Counted from the first letter of the stretch, positions 21,184 through 33,142 are shown. The stretch is DNA of 64,000 nucleotides from Hanleya hanleyi (GCA_036873755.1 JAVTVY010045324.1:1-64000), one strand, 5' to 3'. Numbers and translations: made by a program. Notes: generated by a model not told the origin, from the sequence alone.

Positions 21184-21688
21184 GTAATTTGTGCTCATCT
21201 GAATCCTGTTTATCAGGTGAACTGTCCCCGTCTATATACCGTACCAGATAAACTGTACTCCTCTGTACGTTGTATCTGATGAAATGTGATGAAAAGTATT
21301 CCTGTGTGATACAGCAATCTTCTTGAGTTTTAAGTGTAACAATCCCATCTCAAATTGTTCCCTTAAATTCGATATACTAGCATCGCTATTTCAATGCATA
21401 CCCATACATTTGCTACATTCATTGAGCACAAATGTGTCAAACAAGTATACACCTTTATCCCATAATCTCTGGACCACATATATAAGGGTTTGTAAAACTC
21501 TATACTACATTGTTTGTTCGGATATTTCTTGCATCATTGAAAATTGTCGATAGTTTCTCTTGCAGGAAACTATTTTTTCGCCATTTGTTTACAATGATGT
21601 CCTCCTGACTGTTATCCTATTTTGTTGAACAATAATCATGTGTTTACTATACATTTGCCCTCAAAGTACGTCCATCTATTTCATGCAG
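21184..21688. other. intron, nothing recognised
   Basis: AT-rich; no further exon seen. Confidence 0.5.
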
Positions 21689-21817
21689 AGATTAACCCAT
21701 GTGATGTAGACAACGGCAATGCCACCTGCGAGCATTATTGTAAGCCAGTGGATATCAAGTATACCTGTCACTGTAGAACTGGGTATTCACTTGCAGAGGA
21801 CGGGATCACTTGTCACG
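21689..21817 (+). CDS. calcium-binding EGF-like exon 1
   Basis: Acceptor ATTTCATGCAG at 21688, donor GTAATT at 21818; 129 nt, phase 1-1. Codes EINPCDVDNGNATC, EHYC, KPVDIKYTCHC, RTGYSLAEDGITC: six cysteines in EGF spacing with the E-I-N start typical of calcium-binding EGF. NAT is a glycosylation sequon. The Asp/Asn that would be beta-hydroxylated between C3 and C4 is Pro here, so that modification site is lost. Follows the sushi modules in phase. Confidence 0.9.
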
Positions 21818-21865
21818 GTAATTATATCATATTGCCTCATTGTTTAGATGAAGAACTATTTTATT

Positions 21866-22642
21866 TGGTTATACCACAAACTTGAACCATGGATGTATTG
21901 AAGGAGTTGATTATACCACACACTTGAACGATGGATGTATTGAGAGAGTTGATTATACCACACACTTGAACGATGGATGTATTGAACGGAGTTGATTATA
22001 CCACACACTTGAACGATGGGTGTATTGAAGGAGTTGATTATACCACACACTTGAACGATGGATGTATTGAGAGAGTTGATTATACCACACACTTGAACGA
22101 TGGATGTATTGAACGGAGTTGATTATACCACACACTTGAACGATGGGTGTATTGAAGGAGTTGATTATACCACACACTTGAACGATTGATGTATTGAGAG
22201 AGTTGATTATACCACACACTTGAACGATGGATGTATTGAACGGAGTTGATTATACCACACACTTGAACGATGGGTGTATTGAAGGAGTTGATTATACCAC
22301 ACACTTGAACGATGGATGTATTGAGAGAGTTGATTATACCACACACTTGAACGATGGATGTATTGAACGGAGTTGATTATACCACACACTTGAACGATGG
22401 GTGTATTGAAGGAGTTGATTATACCACACACTTGAACGATGGATGTATTGAGGGAGTTGATTATACCACACACTTGAACGATGGATGTATTGAAGGAGTT
22501 GATTATACCACACACTTGAACGATGGATGTATTGAGAGAGTTGATTATACCACACACTTGAACGATGGATGTATTGAACGGAGTTGATTATACCACACAC
22601 TTGAACGATGGGTGTATTGAAGGGGTTGATTTCAAGACACAC
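21866..22642. repeat. 42/43-bp minisatellite with 127-bp higher-order period
   Basis: About 18 units of GTTGATTATACCACACACTT plus GAACGATGG(A/G)TGTATTGA, ending GAAGGA, GAGAGA (42 bp) or GAACGGA (43 bp). The three endings cycle to give a 127-bp higher-order unit repeated about five times, with a small local exception near 22440-22500. Located in the intron between the EGF exons, starting about 50 bp after the exon donor. Long open frames on both strands are an artefact of the repeat. Confidence 0.95.
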
Positions 22643-23603
22643 ATAAGGTATATGACTATAATTTTATCAACCGCCTCTGTTTGATTGTTTGATCTTTCTC
22701 GTACAGTCAGATTTTCTACCGAAATGTCAAGTAACTTCGACAAGACAGCGTTGGGGTCACTGTATATGAGCCCAATGAAAAAGTTCCGATATAGTATCTG
22801 ATGCCCATTCAGGGCCGGAATTCATCTTTGGTCAGAAGTCCGTTAAACTACATGTATGTCTGTATAGTTATGGGGTTTGGGAAAAGTTATGGGGTTTGGA
22901 AAAAAATAATAATTCAACGCCCACTGGGGGCGGGGAACATAAAATGTACATGATGCTGTAAGCTGTGTGCATCGAAATCGAAATGGACTTAGGGTGATAT
23001 TAGGGAGCAGGAGAGGAGTCGTGAGGGCCCGGATATATATAAACGGTGAGGCCACAGATGTGGTGGAAAGAGTGTGAATTTTTTTTAGGATACCTGGGAT
23101 GGCCTAAATGAATCAGAAATTGAAAATGGCATCAAACACCGGGAACTCTTTTGATCGGAATGTGGAAAAACTTTGCCAGTATAACGATGAGTTCGAGAGA
23201 GCGAATAAATACCGAGAGAAGAAAATCCATGGACAGGCATCTAACATTTACTGGAGCCAGGAACATTAAATGTATGTTTACATACTGTAACACGTTCTTT
23301 TGTCGCCATTCAAAGATGGTCTGTAATGCAGATACCATGTACTTTACATTTTGTAGGAGAGGGTAAAAAGGCAAATCCCTCCGCGAATAACATATATTGC
23401 GCTAGTATAACGTATTGCACATATTTTACGGCTCGGGTTATTCGAATTATAAATGTCGCATTTGTGACTGACATGTCGCTAATTTGACGCTGGCCTGAAA
23501 TTCAGAATCTCTAAAACCGTATAACGTATGAAAACATTCACCAATTGTGAAAAGCGTTCTAGTTGCTATGAACGCCATTCTGGGGGATATAACTTCCGTT
23601 TTT
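22643..23603. other. intron, nothing recognised
   Basis: Two short direct copies of ATGGGGTTTGG near 22870 and 22890; no exon or known repeat. Confidence 0.45.
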
Positions 23604-25030
23604 AGCCCACCATCACCAGATGGTGGGCTGTTCAAATCGCTTTTCGTCCGTGGTCCGTCGTCCGTCCGTCAGTCAGTCAGTCAGTCGTCCGTCCGTAAAC
23701 AATTCTTATTATCGCGATTTCTCAGAAACTACTGCGTGAATCTTTCTGAAATTTGGTACACAGGTTCCCCTTCGGGTCTAGTTGTGCAAGATACCTTTTC
23801 TGGTCCGATTCGAAAATCCAATATGGCCACCAGGCAGCCATCTTGGATTTCCCTATGAAACCTTGTTATCGCGATTTCTCAGGAACTACTGCATGGATCT
23901 TTCCCAAATTCGGTACACAGGTTCCCCTTGGGGTCTAGTTGTGCAAGATACCTTTTCTGGTCCGATTCGAAAATCCAATATGGCCACCAGGCAGCCATCT
24001 TGGATTTCCCCATGAAACCTTGTTATCGCGATTTTTCAGGAACTACTGGATCTTTCTCAAATTTGGTACACAGGTTCCCCTTGGGGTCTAGTTGTGCATG
24101 ATACCTTTTCTGGTCCGATTCGAAAATCCAATATGGCCACCAGGCAGCCATCTTGGATTTCCCCATGAAACATTGTTATCGTCATTTCTCAGGAAGTACT
24201 GCATGGATCTTTCTCAAATTTGGTACACAGGTTCCCCTTCGGGTCCAGTTGTGCAAGATACCTTTTCTGGTCCGATTCGAAAATCCAATATGGCCACCAG
24301 GCAGCCATCTTGGATTTCCCCATGAAACCTTGTTATCGCGATTTCTCAGGAACTACTGCATGGATCTTTCTCAAATTTGGTACACAGGTTCCCCTTAGGG
24401 TCTGATTGTGCAAGATACCTTTTTCGGTCCGAACCGAAAATTCAATATGGCCACCAGGCGGCCATCTTGGATTTCCCCATGAAACTTTGTTATTGGTACA
24501 CAGGTTCCCCTTGTCGTCTAGTTGTGCAAGATACCTTTTCTGGTCCGATTCGAAAATCCAATATGGCCAACAGGCGGCCATATTGGATTTTCCCATGCAA
24601 CTTTATCGTGATTTCTCAGGAAGTACTGCAGGGATCTTTCTCAAATTTGGTACATAGGTTCCCCTTGGGGTCTAGTTGTGCAAAATACCTTATGCGGTCC
24701 GATCGAAAATCCAATATGGCCACCAGGCGCCCATCATGGATTTCCCAATAAAACTTTGTTATCGTGATTTCTCAAGAAGTGCTGCTTGGATCTTCCTCAA
24801 ATTTGATACACAGATTTCCCTTGCTCCCCAGTTGTGCAAGATACCGTTTTGGTTCAATTCAAAAATCCAATATTGACACCATGTGACCATCTTGAATTTC
24901 CCCTTGAAACATAGTTATCGTGAATTCTCAGGAAATATTTCATGGATCTTTCTGAAATTTGGTGCACAGGTCCCACATGGGGCCTAGTTGTGCAAGATAC
25001 CTTTTTGATCCGATTCGAAAATCCAAGTTA
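23604..25030 (+). repeat. hairpin-headed satellite element, family H2 (155-bp units)
   Basis: Head: a perfect 11-bp stem AGCCCACCATC/GATGGTGGGCT with loop ACCA (23604-23629). Then a CCGT-type microsatellite with GTCAGTCAGTC (about 23645-23697). Then eight or nine tandem ~155-bp units starting TTATCGCGATTTCTCAGGAA, each with TTGGTACACAGGTTCCCCTT, a TTTTCTGGTCCGATTCGAAAA block and a YY1-like GCCATCTTGGATTTCC. One unit (about 24490) is truncated and units decay rightward. Architecture resembles pearl/HINE non-autonomous Helentron-type elements, which combine an ACGG-type microsatellite, ~160-bp tandem units and a terminal hairpin; that link is inference. Confidence 0.85.
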
Positions 25031-25972
25031 CGCTTCAAGTTAATACGGTATTCCCGAGTTGTGACGTTGCATCACAAGAGTCGGCGGATCAAACGATGTG
25101 GCGTATTCTATATATTGACTATAGAGAATAGCCATACCTTCACCTTTAAATGAAAAGTATTTCTTCAAATTTTAAATCAGTTTTCTTTAGTCCATGGATT
25201 TGCAAGTGAACCTTTCGTCTGCCGGCGGGTCGGCTACATGAAAGGACGTCACTCTTGTGACACAACGTCAAAACTCGACAACTGTAGACTACTGCATGTT
25301 TGGATCCAAGGGAGATAATCAGGATTCAGACACTTTCGAAGTTTCAACATTACTGCGCGGACCGGATCCCTTCAGTATTAAGTATTGTACCATCTTACTA
25401 TTTTCGAGCATGGTATCTTAAAAGAGATATCTCAAACTAGCCCAGTAAACAGAACAGAATTAGCATTCGTTCCTAATTACAGAATCTTAAGTATGTTTCA
25501 TAGCTCATGCCAAAGTGTCAAAGAGATTTGTCTTCGCTTCCAGTACCCAATGATGACACGTGCAAAAAAATAAATAAAATAAAAATACTACAAAATGAAG
25601 ACGAAGTATCCTCCGTACATATACATTCACTTTCAGATTAACTGTGCTCATTTCTCTTGTACTATAACAACCGACATAACAACAGTTTCTAAAAATTTTG
25701 AAACTCCTGAAACTTAGAAAGATTATATCTTGGTGTTTTCCAGTCTCCCTTTTTCGATCTTTTTCGCTCAGATTCGAAATTCTGTAAGCAAAATTACAAA
25801 TCAATCGTTCGTTCTTAGTGACAATGGACAAAAAGATCCTCTTGTTATTAGCTTACAATTATCGGACAATGGTGGGCGCCAAGATCCTTCAGGATCTCTC
25901 GTTAAATAATCAGAAATCAAATGTTTGCCAGTAGGTAAAGTACTACGAGTGTAACATTTTCATAGCTTCACC
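25031..25972. other. intron, nothing recognised
   Basis: No exon or recognisable repeat. Confidence 0.4.
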
Positions 25973-25986
25973 TATATTATACCACT

Positions 25987-26672
25987 TCTTAATTTTCAAT
26001 ACAACACACTACACAGAATTTTATGTACAAATTCGTTCTTATATAACATAGGAAAACGAAATGACAATCTTTGTTCTTACTGCAATATAGAAAAAGAAAG
26101 TATAGAACATCTGTTGATTTTTTGTCCAAAAGTTAAGAAACTGTGGTCTGATTTGCAGAGATGGCTGAATGACACAGTAAAAATTAAGTGTGATCTGACA
26201 AATGAAAAAATAATATGTGGCTGGGATAGGCAGCAGTACCTGTTGAATACCCTGATGCTGATTGCGAAAAGATATATCTATACTAATAAATTCAAAAACT
26301 CAACACTTCATATTAATATCTTAGTTCATAAGTTTCAAGATCAATATAAAATCGAAAAGTTTATCGCAAATACTACATTTACGACGGAAAAATTCTTTAA
26401 TAAATGGCATATTCTGGAAAACTACTTCAGAGCTTAACGCACACAACTTGGGTTACAACTGGTTGGCTAGGTTACTTGACACATGTGGCGCTTATGGTCA
26501 AAATTGTGCTTATACAACAGCAAGTGAATTTTTTTCAAGCGAGTACTTAGATTATGTATGTAAATTATTTTTTTTATGTATTTACTGTTAAATATAATAT
26601 ATGTATAATGGTACATGTTGTAACAGGATTGGAAAAAGATGAATAAAAAAAAAAAAAAAAAAAAAAAAAATA
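25987..26672 (+). mobile_element. 5'-truncated L1/Tx1-like LINE insertion with poly(A) and target-site duplication
   Basis: The insert is flanked by a perfect 14-bp duplication TATATTATACCACT (25973-25986 and 26673-26686) and ends in a poly(A) run (about 26645-26670). From 25988 an uninterrupted frame runs to a TAA at 26437, giving the C-terminal end of ORF2: FQYNTLHRILCTNSFLYNIG, then a zinc-knuckle C-SY-C-NIEKESIE-H-LLIF-C followed by PKVKKLW. It was copied from an active element, 5'-truncated on arrival, and has no visible disabling change in the part retained, so it is young. Confidence 0.92.
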
Positions 26673-26882
26673 TATATTATACCACTAATTTTCCAGTTTC
26701 ACGCGATGGAGTGCTGTACTGAGAAATTTTATCATCGTGCTGTCGAAAATAATCATAAATGTCGCAATGCGACTTACGGTTCCTACAATTTTCACGTAGG
26801 CTCAACATTCTCCATCTTTTACCAAGTAAAGACAGATTTCTCAATTTGATGATTATCTCATCGTTTACCCTTGTATTTCCAG

Positions 26883-27005
26883 ATATCAACGAATGTGTAA
26901 CAAACCGTGGTATATGTGGTCGAAACAGCTGTCAAAATACAATAGGCTCTTATATTTGTTTGTGCTCAAGACCGGGATACCGCAAGGTCAACAACAAATG
27001 CTTAG
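26883..27005 (+). CDS. calcium-binding EGF-like exon 2
   Basis: Acceptor CCTTGTATTTCCAG at 26882, consensus donor GTAAGT at 27006; 123 nt, phase 1-1. Codes DINECVTNRGIC, GRNSC, QNTIGSYICLC, SRPGYRKVNNKC. Six cysteines, the D-I-N-E-C calcium-binding start, and an intact Asn beta-hydroxylation consensus C-x-N-x4-Y-x-C-x-C. Tandem cbEGF modules after sushi modules are typical of fibulin-, SVEP1- or selectin-like extracellular proteins. Because it ends in phase 1, further exons must follow; none was found downstream in the window. Confidence 0.92.
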
Positions 27006-28329
27006 GTAAGTGCCGAAATTCTGTATAAATGAATATTTTTGATTGGCGGATTGTAACATCATAATTATTTTTAAGAACTAAATTGTCCTTACCGTGAATT
27101 GATTAAACCCTTTCTCGATTGAATCCCGTCCTCGTCACCAACATTGGTGTCCATTACATGCACATTGCTATTGAGAAATGTTGTTAAAAAATTAGCAGTT
27201 TGGCCATACCCAAAACTGAAAAACGTGTATACAGTGGAATCCGCTTAATGGCAATGCGTAATTGAAAATTTTGCTTAATCGAATGGGTTGTCAAATGACA
27301 AATCCGTCATTGTCCCCATACCTAGGCCTGATTGAAGGGTAGTCTGGATAAAAGCATAAAATGTTCCTGGATTAAGGGTATGTAATTAAGACGTCAACAC
27401 TTCAACTATTCCCCCAATCCCCCCGGAGAGAACATTCAGAAATATAAAACAATTGCTCAGTTCCACAGATTACACGACAATATAATGTACCGCGGCTATC
27501 TTTATGTGCCAAACAATATGCTTTATATGGGCTATGGCGTTCAACTGAAGGTTGAGGGTAAAAATGGTACACGATAGGAGAAACCCAGCAGACTCAACAC
27601 CTCTACATACAGTTAGGCTAAGGATTTTGACGATCAAATATTGGGCTAAGCTCTTCCCCAATTTGCAAGTACAGGGTATGCATCCGCGCCATCCCGAAAA
27701 CAAACCCAGCCTAATGTGAGCACATACCAGCGGTAAATGCAGTGTTCACATGAGACGATGGAGAAGGGGTGCGTAGCAATCGGAAAAATTGTACACTCCC
27801 AAGTTGAGATGGACAAATTTAACTAGCAGACTCGAATGAATCAAAAAGACAAGCCGATGAGCTGTATGATATACATCACCCTCTTATTCATACGAGAAAC
27901 GTCCAGAACAGATACGGAGAACAACATTCTAAATATCGTGTTATTCTACCGTATTAGTCGCCATGGCCAGAAGGATCGGTATCGGATATCATATTGAAAT
28001 TCCAAGCCACGGGTGACACGACTATCTAATCGTGGATTCATTATTCGGATGTTTGCGAGACGAAACTATTGGATCGGCAGAAAAGAGCGCTCTAATTCAA
28101 AATTTCAATGCGACTTCAGTGACAGAACGATATACATGTAAACCTTAATTCCCCCTCTCTCTCTCTACATGTATATTCAATATATACGCAGAAGAAGTGA
28201 CGATAAACGGTTATGAATACAGAGAATATGAAAAGTGAACTTACTGAAATGCCGAAGAAAATGTCTGAATATGTCAGGCAATGATTGGTACAGCTGTGAA
28301 GTAGTCTCGAAAATGGGGAGGGGGTGGCT
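27006..28329. other. intron or intergenic, nothing recognised
   Basis: No exon seen; a short CT run at about 28153-28165. Confidence 0.4.
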
Positions 28330-28430
28330 TAATGTCGCACTCGAGGTTGTTTCACTCATATGGTGACAGTCAGTTTGGTTGGTGGAGGAAGCCAGAGTAC
28401 CCAGTGAGAATTCACCGCCCGTCGGCAAGT
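28330..28430 (+). repeat. dispersed repeat R2, second copy
   Basis: Same ordered text as 3285-3385: GAGGTTGTTTCACTCATATGG, GTGACAGTCAGTTTGGTTGG, TGGAGGAAGCCAGAGTACCC and a CACCGCCCGTC end. Confidence 0.8.
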
Positions 28431-30639
28431 AACTGGATCTCGAAAATGGCCTTGAATTGAGTCGATATACAGACCATTCATAATGGACCACTTTCGGAAT
28501 GATGTTATTATTGTTGCTTTATGAATTGGGTCGTACCTTTATGGATGCTGGAATTATTCCTGGACGACGACTGACTTCTGGATGTCTCGGATCTCATGCT
28601 TGTATTTATTCACTTGTGAAGACATTCACTGAAGTTTTCACATTTGATAATGATTTCAATGTACTGATACCGTGTGTGTGCAAATAAAAACATATACTGA
28701 AATCGAATCTATGTTTTCTTGAATTATTTACCTTGAGATACGAATATGATTAGTTCTCTGAGCATCTGTCAATGGAGACAATCCAGTCATAATGAACAAC
28801 AATATGTGTCCGGTTTATCTTTGACACTTATATGATCCCTTATAGATAATGACATGGCAGATCGGTGTATGTATTCCCCTCTCGCAATCCCTCAAGCTTT
28901 TAAAAGGTTTACCTAGATAGGATCCCTCCAAATGTTTTCCAGAAGAAGGTATTCTTGTGTCGACGCATCTTGTATTACTGGGTAGTACATGTCATATGTT
29001 AGTCAGATCATTTGTCAGAATCGATACACTTATGGTGTAATAAATTCAAATGTCTACTTAAACTGTATGTTGTGGATAATGCCTATGTATGAACCATCAA
29101 TGGTTTGAATGTCTAGGTACATATATGACTGATAACATTGAATTCTATTATATATAGATCTAACATAATTAACATTCCTATTTGCACTGCCAGTGTACTG
29201 TATACAAATACAGCCTTCCCGACTCCCCATTCGCTATAGCATAGCGGTTAATATGTATACCTATATCATATACAGTTCAGTAAATGCAGTTGAGGAATTT
29301 GAATAACGTTACTAAGTTGTGTAACGAAATGCACTTCGAGTTTTTCGCTACTGAAAACAATAATATTCCTCTGTGTTGATGTATGTTGTTGTTGATGCTT
29401 CAGCACTTCATGATTGCTTATTTTAACGATATCGTAATTCTAGGGTTTTCTGGGAGTTGAATATGCAACATTTACCTAATTTTTTTTGGCGCTAATCTCT
29501 CTATCTTAGTTTTCACACAACTGAACGAGAAGTACAGGTATGTACTAGTATATAATTTTCCGTTTTCTTTACTTCGACTTCTCACAGTGTTCTTGTAATT
29601 AACCGTATTAAACATTTTCAGTGATGTTTAATTATTTTTTAAGTTCAATGTCTAGTATCGTGTAATAGCCTTATTCAACTGTTGAAATCTTTGTTTGAAG
29701 AGTCCTACAGAAGATATCATGATAAATTCCAGCAAAACACCAATAACGTTACTCAATTTCGTAGTTTACTGGGCTGATATAGGCAGAAATACTTTGAAAT
29801 GCTCTTGGTTTCTAGTAAAACATCATCATCTAGGAATAATTAATATCCACGCCTCGGAACTGGAAAGTATATTTCTGATTGATTTAGACCTTTGACTTTT
29901 ATAATGTGTTCATATCCTGGATGAATGACATCTAGGAGATCTAGTCGTTTCATGTAGGTTTCTCAACGCATCTCGTATTGCTGGGTAGAACAATTTATCT
30001 AATATAATTTCTGGATATAATTTATCGCGTACCGGGCGGAAATTCTGGACATCGGACTCAAATGAAGTCCATATAGGTCAATGATAAATCTGATAAACGA
30101 TAAAAATATAGGTTAAACATTAATACACAGAATTAATATCCAGAATTAATTAAGACCCAATTTCGTAGTCCTCCATTAAACTGTGGAATCATTGACTACG
30201 ACACAAATCTGCTTGTCAATCGTTTTGACTAAACGTGATCACCAGAGGGAACTATATTACTTTACTACCTTCTATTGAAGGGTGAGAGGCTGACAAGGCT
30301 GAATGGCATAAGCTGATAGTGCGGTATGCTCTGCTCTAATCATATATATGGGAGTGAACATATCTGCTATATCGGATTGAAATGAACCAACCGATCGTTC
30401 ATTACACCAGCTAGTCCACCTGTCCCAGACCTACCATGCAGCAGAGAGCACTGAGGCAGCTCATTCTGAAATGCTTGTTGCTATGACATTTCTTTAGAAT
30501 CCTTTCAAATCGCTAGCTATAATGAGATGGTTCAGAAGGAGAAGATTCGATAATTTCGCTATAGGTGACAACAGGACATCCACTGTTGTTGGGAGGAGAA
30601 AGGGAGACTCCACAATTCGACTCCATGGTTGGGCTTGCA
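28431..30639. other. no gene or repeat recognised
   Basis: AT-rich, low in cysteine codons and in splice-bounded open frames. GTTGAC/CTTTGAC words occur but nothing repeats enough to name. Confidence 0.4.
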
Positions 30640-30860
30640 ATTACAAGCGTCTAGTCCGTCATTCATAATCCAGCCGTCGTCCATTAGAGAATATCCGCGT
30701 CCATAATCCAAAGACCTATTCCATATTCCATACAACAGTATTAGCACCAAATTCAAAAAGACAATCATAGTATACATAAACATAGGCTTGTTTCCTGCAA
30801 GAGAGTAGCGGTCAACAGTTTTCAATGATGCCGGCAAGACATCATGATGTTCCAAAAATA
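30640..30860 (-). repeat. MITE-like copy, family R4
   Basis: Carries the inverted R4 end (AGTCCGTCATTCATAATCCAGCC...GTCCATAATCCAAAGACCTA, 30646-30715). It also has GTCAACAGTTTTCAATGATGCC at about 30810, which pairs with GTTAACAGTTTTAGTGATGCC at 60113 beside another R4 copy, so more than the terminal motif is shared. Confidence 0.65.
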
Positions 30861-30889
30861 TCAAATCCGTATCGCTGATCAGTATTCTT

Positions 30890-31560
30890 AATCCATAATA
30901 ATTGCAAGACTGTGGTCACTATTTCTAGCCCCCTTTCTTCGTAGACATCGACCAATCACGGAGAATTAGGGAAAAGCATATGCTTTCAGCTTGCCTCAGT
31001 TCAGGAGAACGGAATCTGTCGCCAAGGCACATGCGTGTGGCCTCTAAACCACATAATTCTGAACCTGGGCTGTGAGTCTGGAGGCGACTAGATCCACTTC
31101 CCGCTGGTCAAACACAGACTGAATCTGTTGAAATAGAATCGGGTTCAGTTGGCAGTCACTTGTATTTGACACATGTCGGTATTTCCAATCGGCGATATGA
31201 TTGGCCTTACCCGCAATATGTTCCGACTTTATCGTAATGCACTTTGGGAGACTGAACCACATTGCTTGTTGACATGCGCCATTGTCGAAATATTGTCGGA
31301 TTTGGCATGGACTGCTACACTTGAGTTGTTCTTTGTCAAGGTTCTGGCCTCCAGAGACACTGCCATCATCTGCTGGATGTTTATTTGCATTTTGGTCTCT
31401 TCCGGGGGCCAAGGGTCCCCTGTTCTTGTCGAGTTGCAAGTCTCACCTTGTTTCGATGCATAAGTCAACAATTTTTTTTCATTCCTGTGTTGGTGATTGT
31501 CTCTCAACCAGAACAACTCCTGTCGACATTATCTGTGTTTGGTGTGTCAACACAGCACGA
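30890..31560 (-). mobile_element. DIRS-like retrotransposon remnant, RNase H part
   Basis: Minus-strand text gives VAVHAKSDNISTMAHVNKQC, then after a shift SEHIAGKANHIADWKYRH (the H-I-x-G-K-x-N-x-x-A-D block of DIRS/Ty3-type RNase H), FQQIQSVFDQREVDLVASRL, and ALATDSVLLN-GKLKAYAFP-FSVIGRCLR. The order matches elements of the DIRS group. Frameshifts and stops throughout; no tyrosine recombinase was found in the window. Confidence 0.75.
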
Positions 31561-31594
31561 GTTTGCTTCATTTGTAGGTGTCTCGGGAGCAGCC

Positions 31595-32345
31595 GACCTA
31601 GTATTTAAAGGAAAAGTTCGGGTTTGGTTGCCTTTGATACATATTAAAACAACTCACCAAATAGAACCGAAAAGATATTTTTCTCATTTTTAAACTTTTT
31701 TCAAGGAGTACACATCATTTTAAAACCGCGAACTCGCAGTCCCCAGAGTGCCGCCATTGTACTGTATCAAGAAGGCGGATATGACGTAGGGTCAAGGCAT
31801 GGAGCTCTTCTGTCTGTTCGGGTAATCTATGTGCACGCACCACGGAGCTCTTCGGACGATTTGGATAAAGTAAATTTAGTGAAATCATATCGACGAGCGG
31901 CAGTTGCGATCCCAGCGGTGAAAGCGACGAGGAAGCTGCGTTTGGTCTTCAGGGCTACCAATTCGCTCAGATACGGAAGATCAGAGCAGCGGGGATGATA
32001 GCAGCTCTAGTAGCGAGACAGGCGACGCAGAAGCCCACATGGGAAATTTCGTACGTGCACACGCTGCTCTCATCGACGGCTTACGGGAGAGATCGAGTGT
32101 CTTTGCTGTTGGGAGAGCGAACAAAGCTGCGCTCTGGCAACTAAAAATGAAAATGGTATGAGCTATTTAGTATTTAAAGTAATTCTTGCCAATTTTTACT
32201 AATAAAACTGCAATTTTCACTTTAACACACGCAGCCCCATGTTCTGCCTCTAGCTTACGTCACGCTGTTTTACGTACTTTTACTCCTATTGGCTAAAATA
32301 GGTCACGTGACAATACAATGGCGCTTTCCTGGAGTTTGGTAAATT
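31595..32345 (+). other. foreign insertion splitting the DIRS-like element
   Basis: Between the RNase H and RT remnants lies unrelated sequence beginning AGTATTTAAAGGAAAAGTTC. It carries a YY1-like GCCGCCATTGT (31751), and on the plus strand an exon-like stretch about 31926-32155: SGESDEEAAFGLQGYQF, then in a shifted frame GDDSSSSSETGDAEAHMGNF, VRAHAALIDGLRERSSVFAV and ANKAALWQLKMKM, ending at the donor GTATGA. The acidic start and G-x-x-x-Y-Q-F word recall the first exon of the P2X7-like repeat-associated genes of invertebrates, a weak recollection. The end holds a CCAAT-type ATTGGCTA and CACGTG. Confidence 0.4.
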
Positions 32346-32429
32346 TGATAGTATCACAGCATTTGGTTAACCATTTCTGCGTTAAAATAAATTCGAAAAA
32401 TAAAAAATAAAAATACAGTTGAATACCAT

Positions 32430-33060
32430 TTGACTAGCTCTTTCAGTTGAAATATAGCTTTACCATACCCGAGCCTTTCCTTTAACTGTGCCAGTTTTAA
32501 CTGTGGGAGTAGCAATTTCACCTCCACTGAGTCTGTCAGAAAGCCCAAAAATTCGAGAGACTCAATAGTGACCTTTCCTGTTATTACGAACCCCAACCTC
32601 TGTAAAAGGAAGATGAGAGAATCTCGGCCTCTCTCTAGGTCCTCCTGGGATCTGACTAACTGAAGGGTGTCGTCCAGGAAAGAATTAATCCTAGCTGCCT
32701 CATTAGAGCTATGACAGGTATAAGAAGTTTCGTGAAAACTAGCGGCACCGGACCGAGACCAATGTTATACACTTAGTGTTATCTTCTAGTGACATTCCTG
32801 CACTGAAGTAAGCATCCTTTAGATCCAATTTGCACAGGAGGCCGCCCTTTTTATTATGTCTTTTATCAGGGAAATGCACTTCATTTTGAAGTCGTGGTAG
32901 CTGACGTAACTGTTCAGACTTTTTGGGTTGATCACAGGTCGGTGTATCCTTCCATTTTTGTCTACAAAATACAAGTGATTTAGCAAGGTCCCAAGTTTGG
33001 ATTTTGGAGGAGGGGAGACAACTCTAGCTTGATAATCTCTGGAAATATCATCATCACTCT
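32430..33060 (-). mobile_element. DIRS-like retrotransposon remnant, reverse transcriptase part
   Basis: Minus-strand reading: LGTLLNHLYFVDKNGRIHRP-VINPKSLNSYV-YHDFKMKCISLIKDII, a block corresponding to KLDLKDAY (motif A, now shifted), a segment LDDTLQLVRSQEDLERGRDS (expected LDD), and RLGFVITGKVTIESLEFLGF then LTDSVEVKLLLPQLKLAQLK. These are the RT blocks of DIRS-group elements in the right order, upstream of the RNase H part at 31560-30890. The piece between motif A and the LDD block is degraded. Confidence 0.75.
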
Positions 33061-33118
33061 ATATATTTTGTCTGCTGTGCATACTACACAGGGATGTTTC
33101 TGGCAGGGCCTACGTTTT

Positions 33119-33142
33119 TAAACAGGGAAAGTTTCCCTGTTT
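33119..33142. other. 23-nt perfect palindrome
   Basis: AAACAGGGAAA, G, TTTCCCTGTTT (33120-33142): an 11-bp stem with a one-base centre, next to the DIRS-like RT remnant. May be a protein-binding palindrome or part of that element. Confidence 0.6.

Noticed and set aside
21856..22642. Repeating 42- and 127-bp open frames (CGIINS.. on minus, GVDYTTHLNDGC on plus).
   Set aside because: Artefact of the intronic minisatellite; unit length 43 breaks the frame every third copy.
23547..24751. Repeated frames such as NYCMDLSQIWYTGSP and ARYLFWSDSKIQYGHQAAILDF.
   Set aside because: Non-coding 155-bp satellite; period not a multiple of three and frames end at random.
31173..31693. Plus-strand open frames of about 100 codons.
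   Set aside because: Antisense to the DIRS-like RNase H remnant, whose motifs are on the minus strand.
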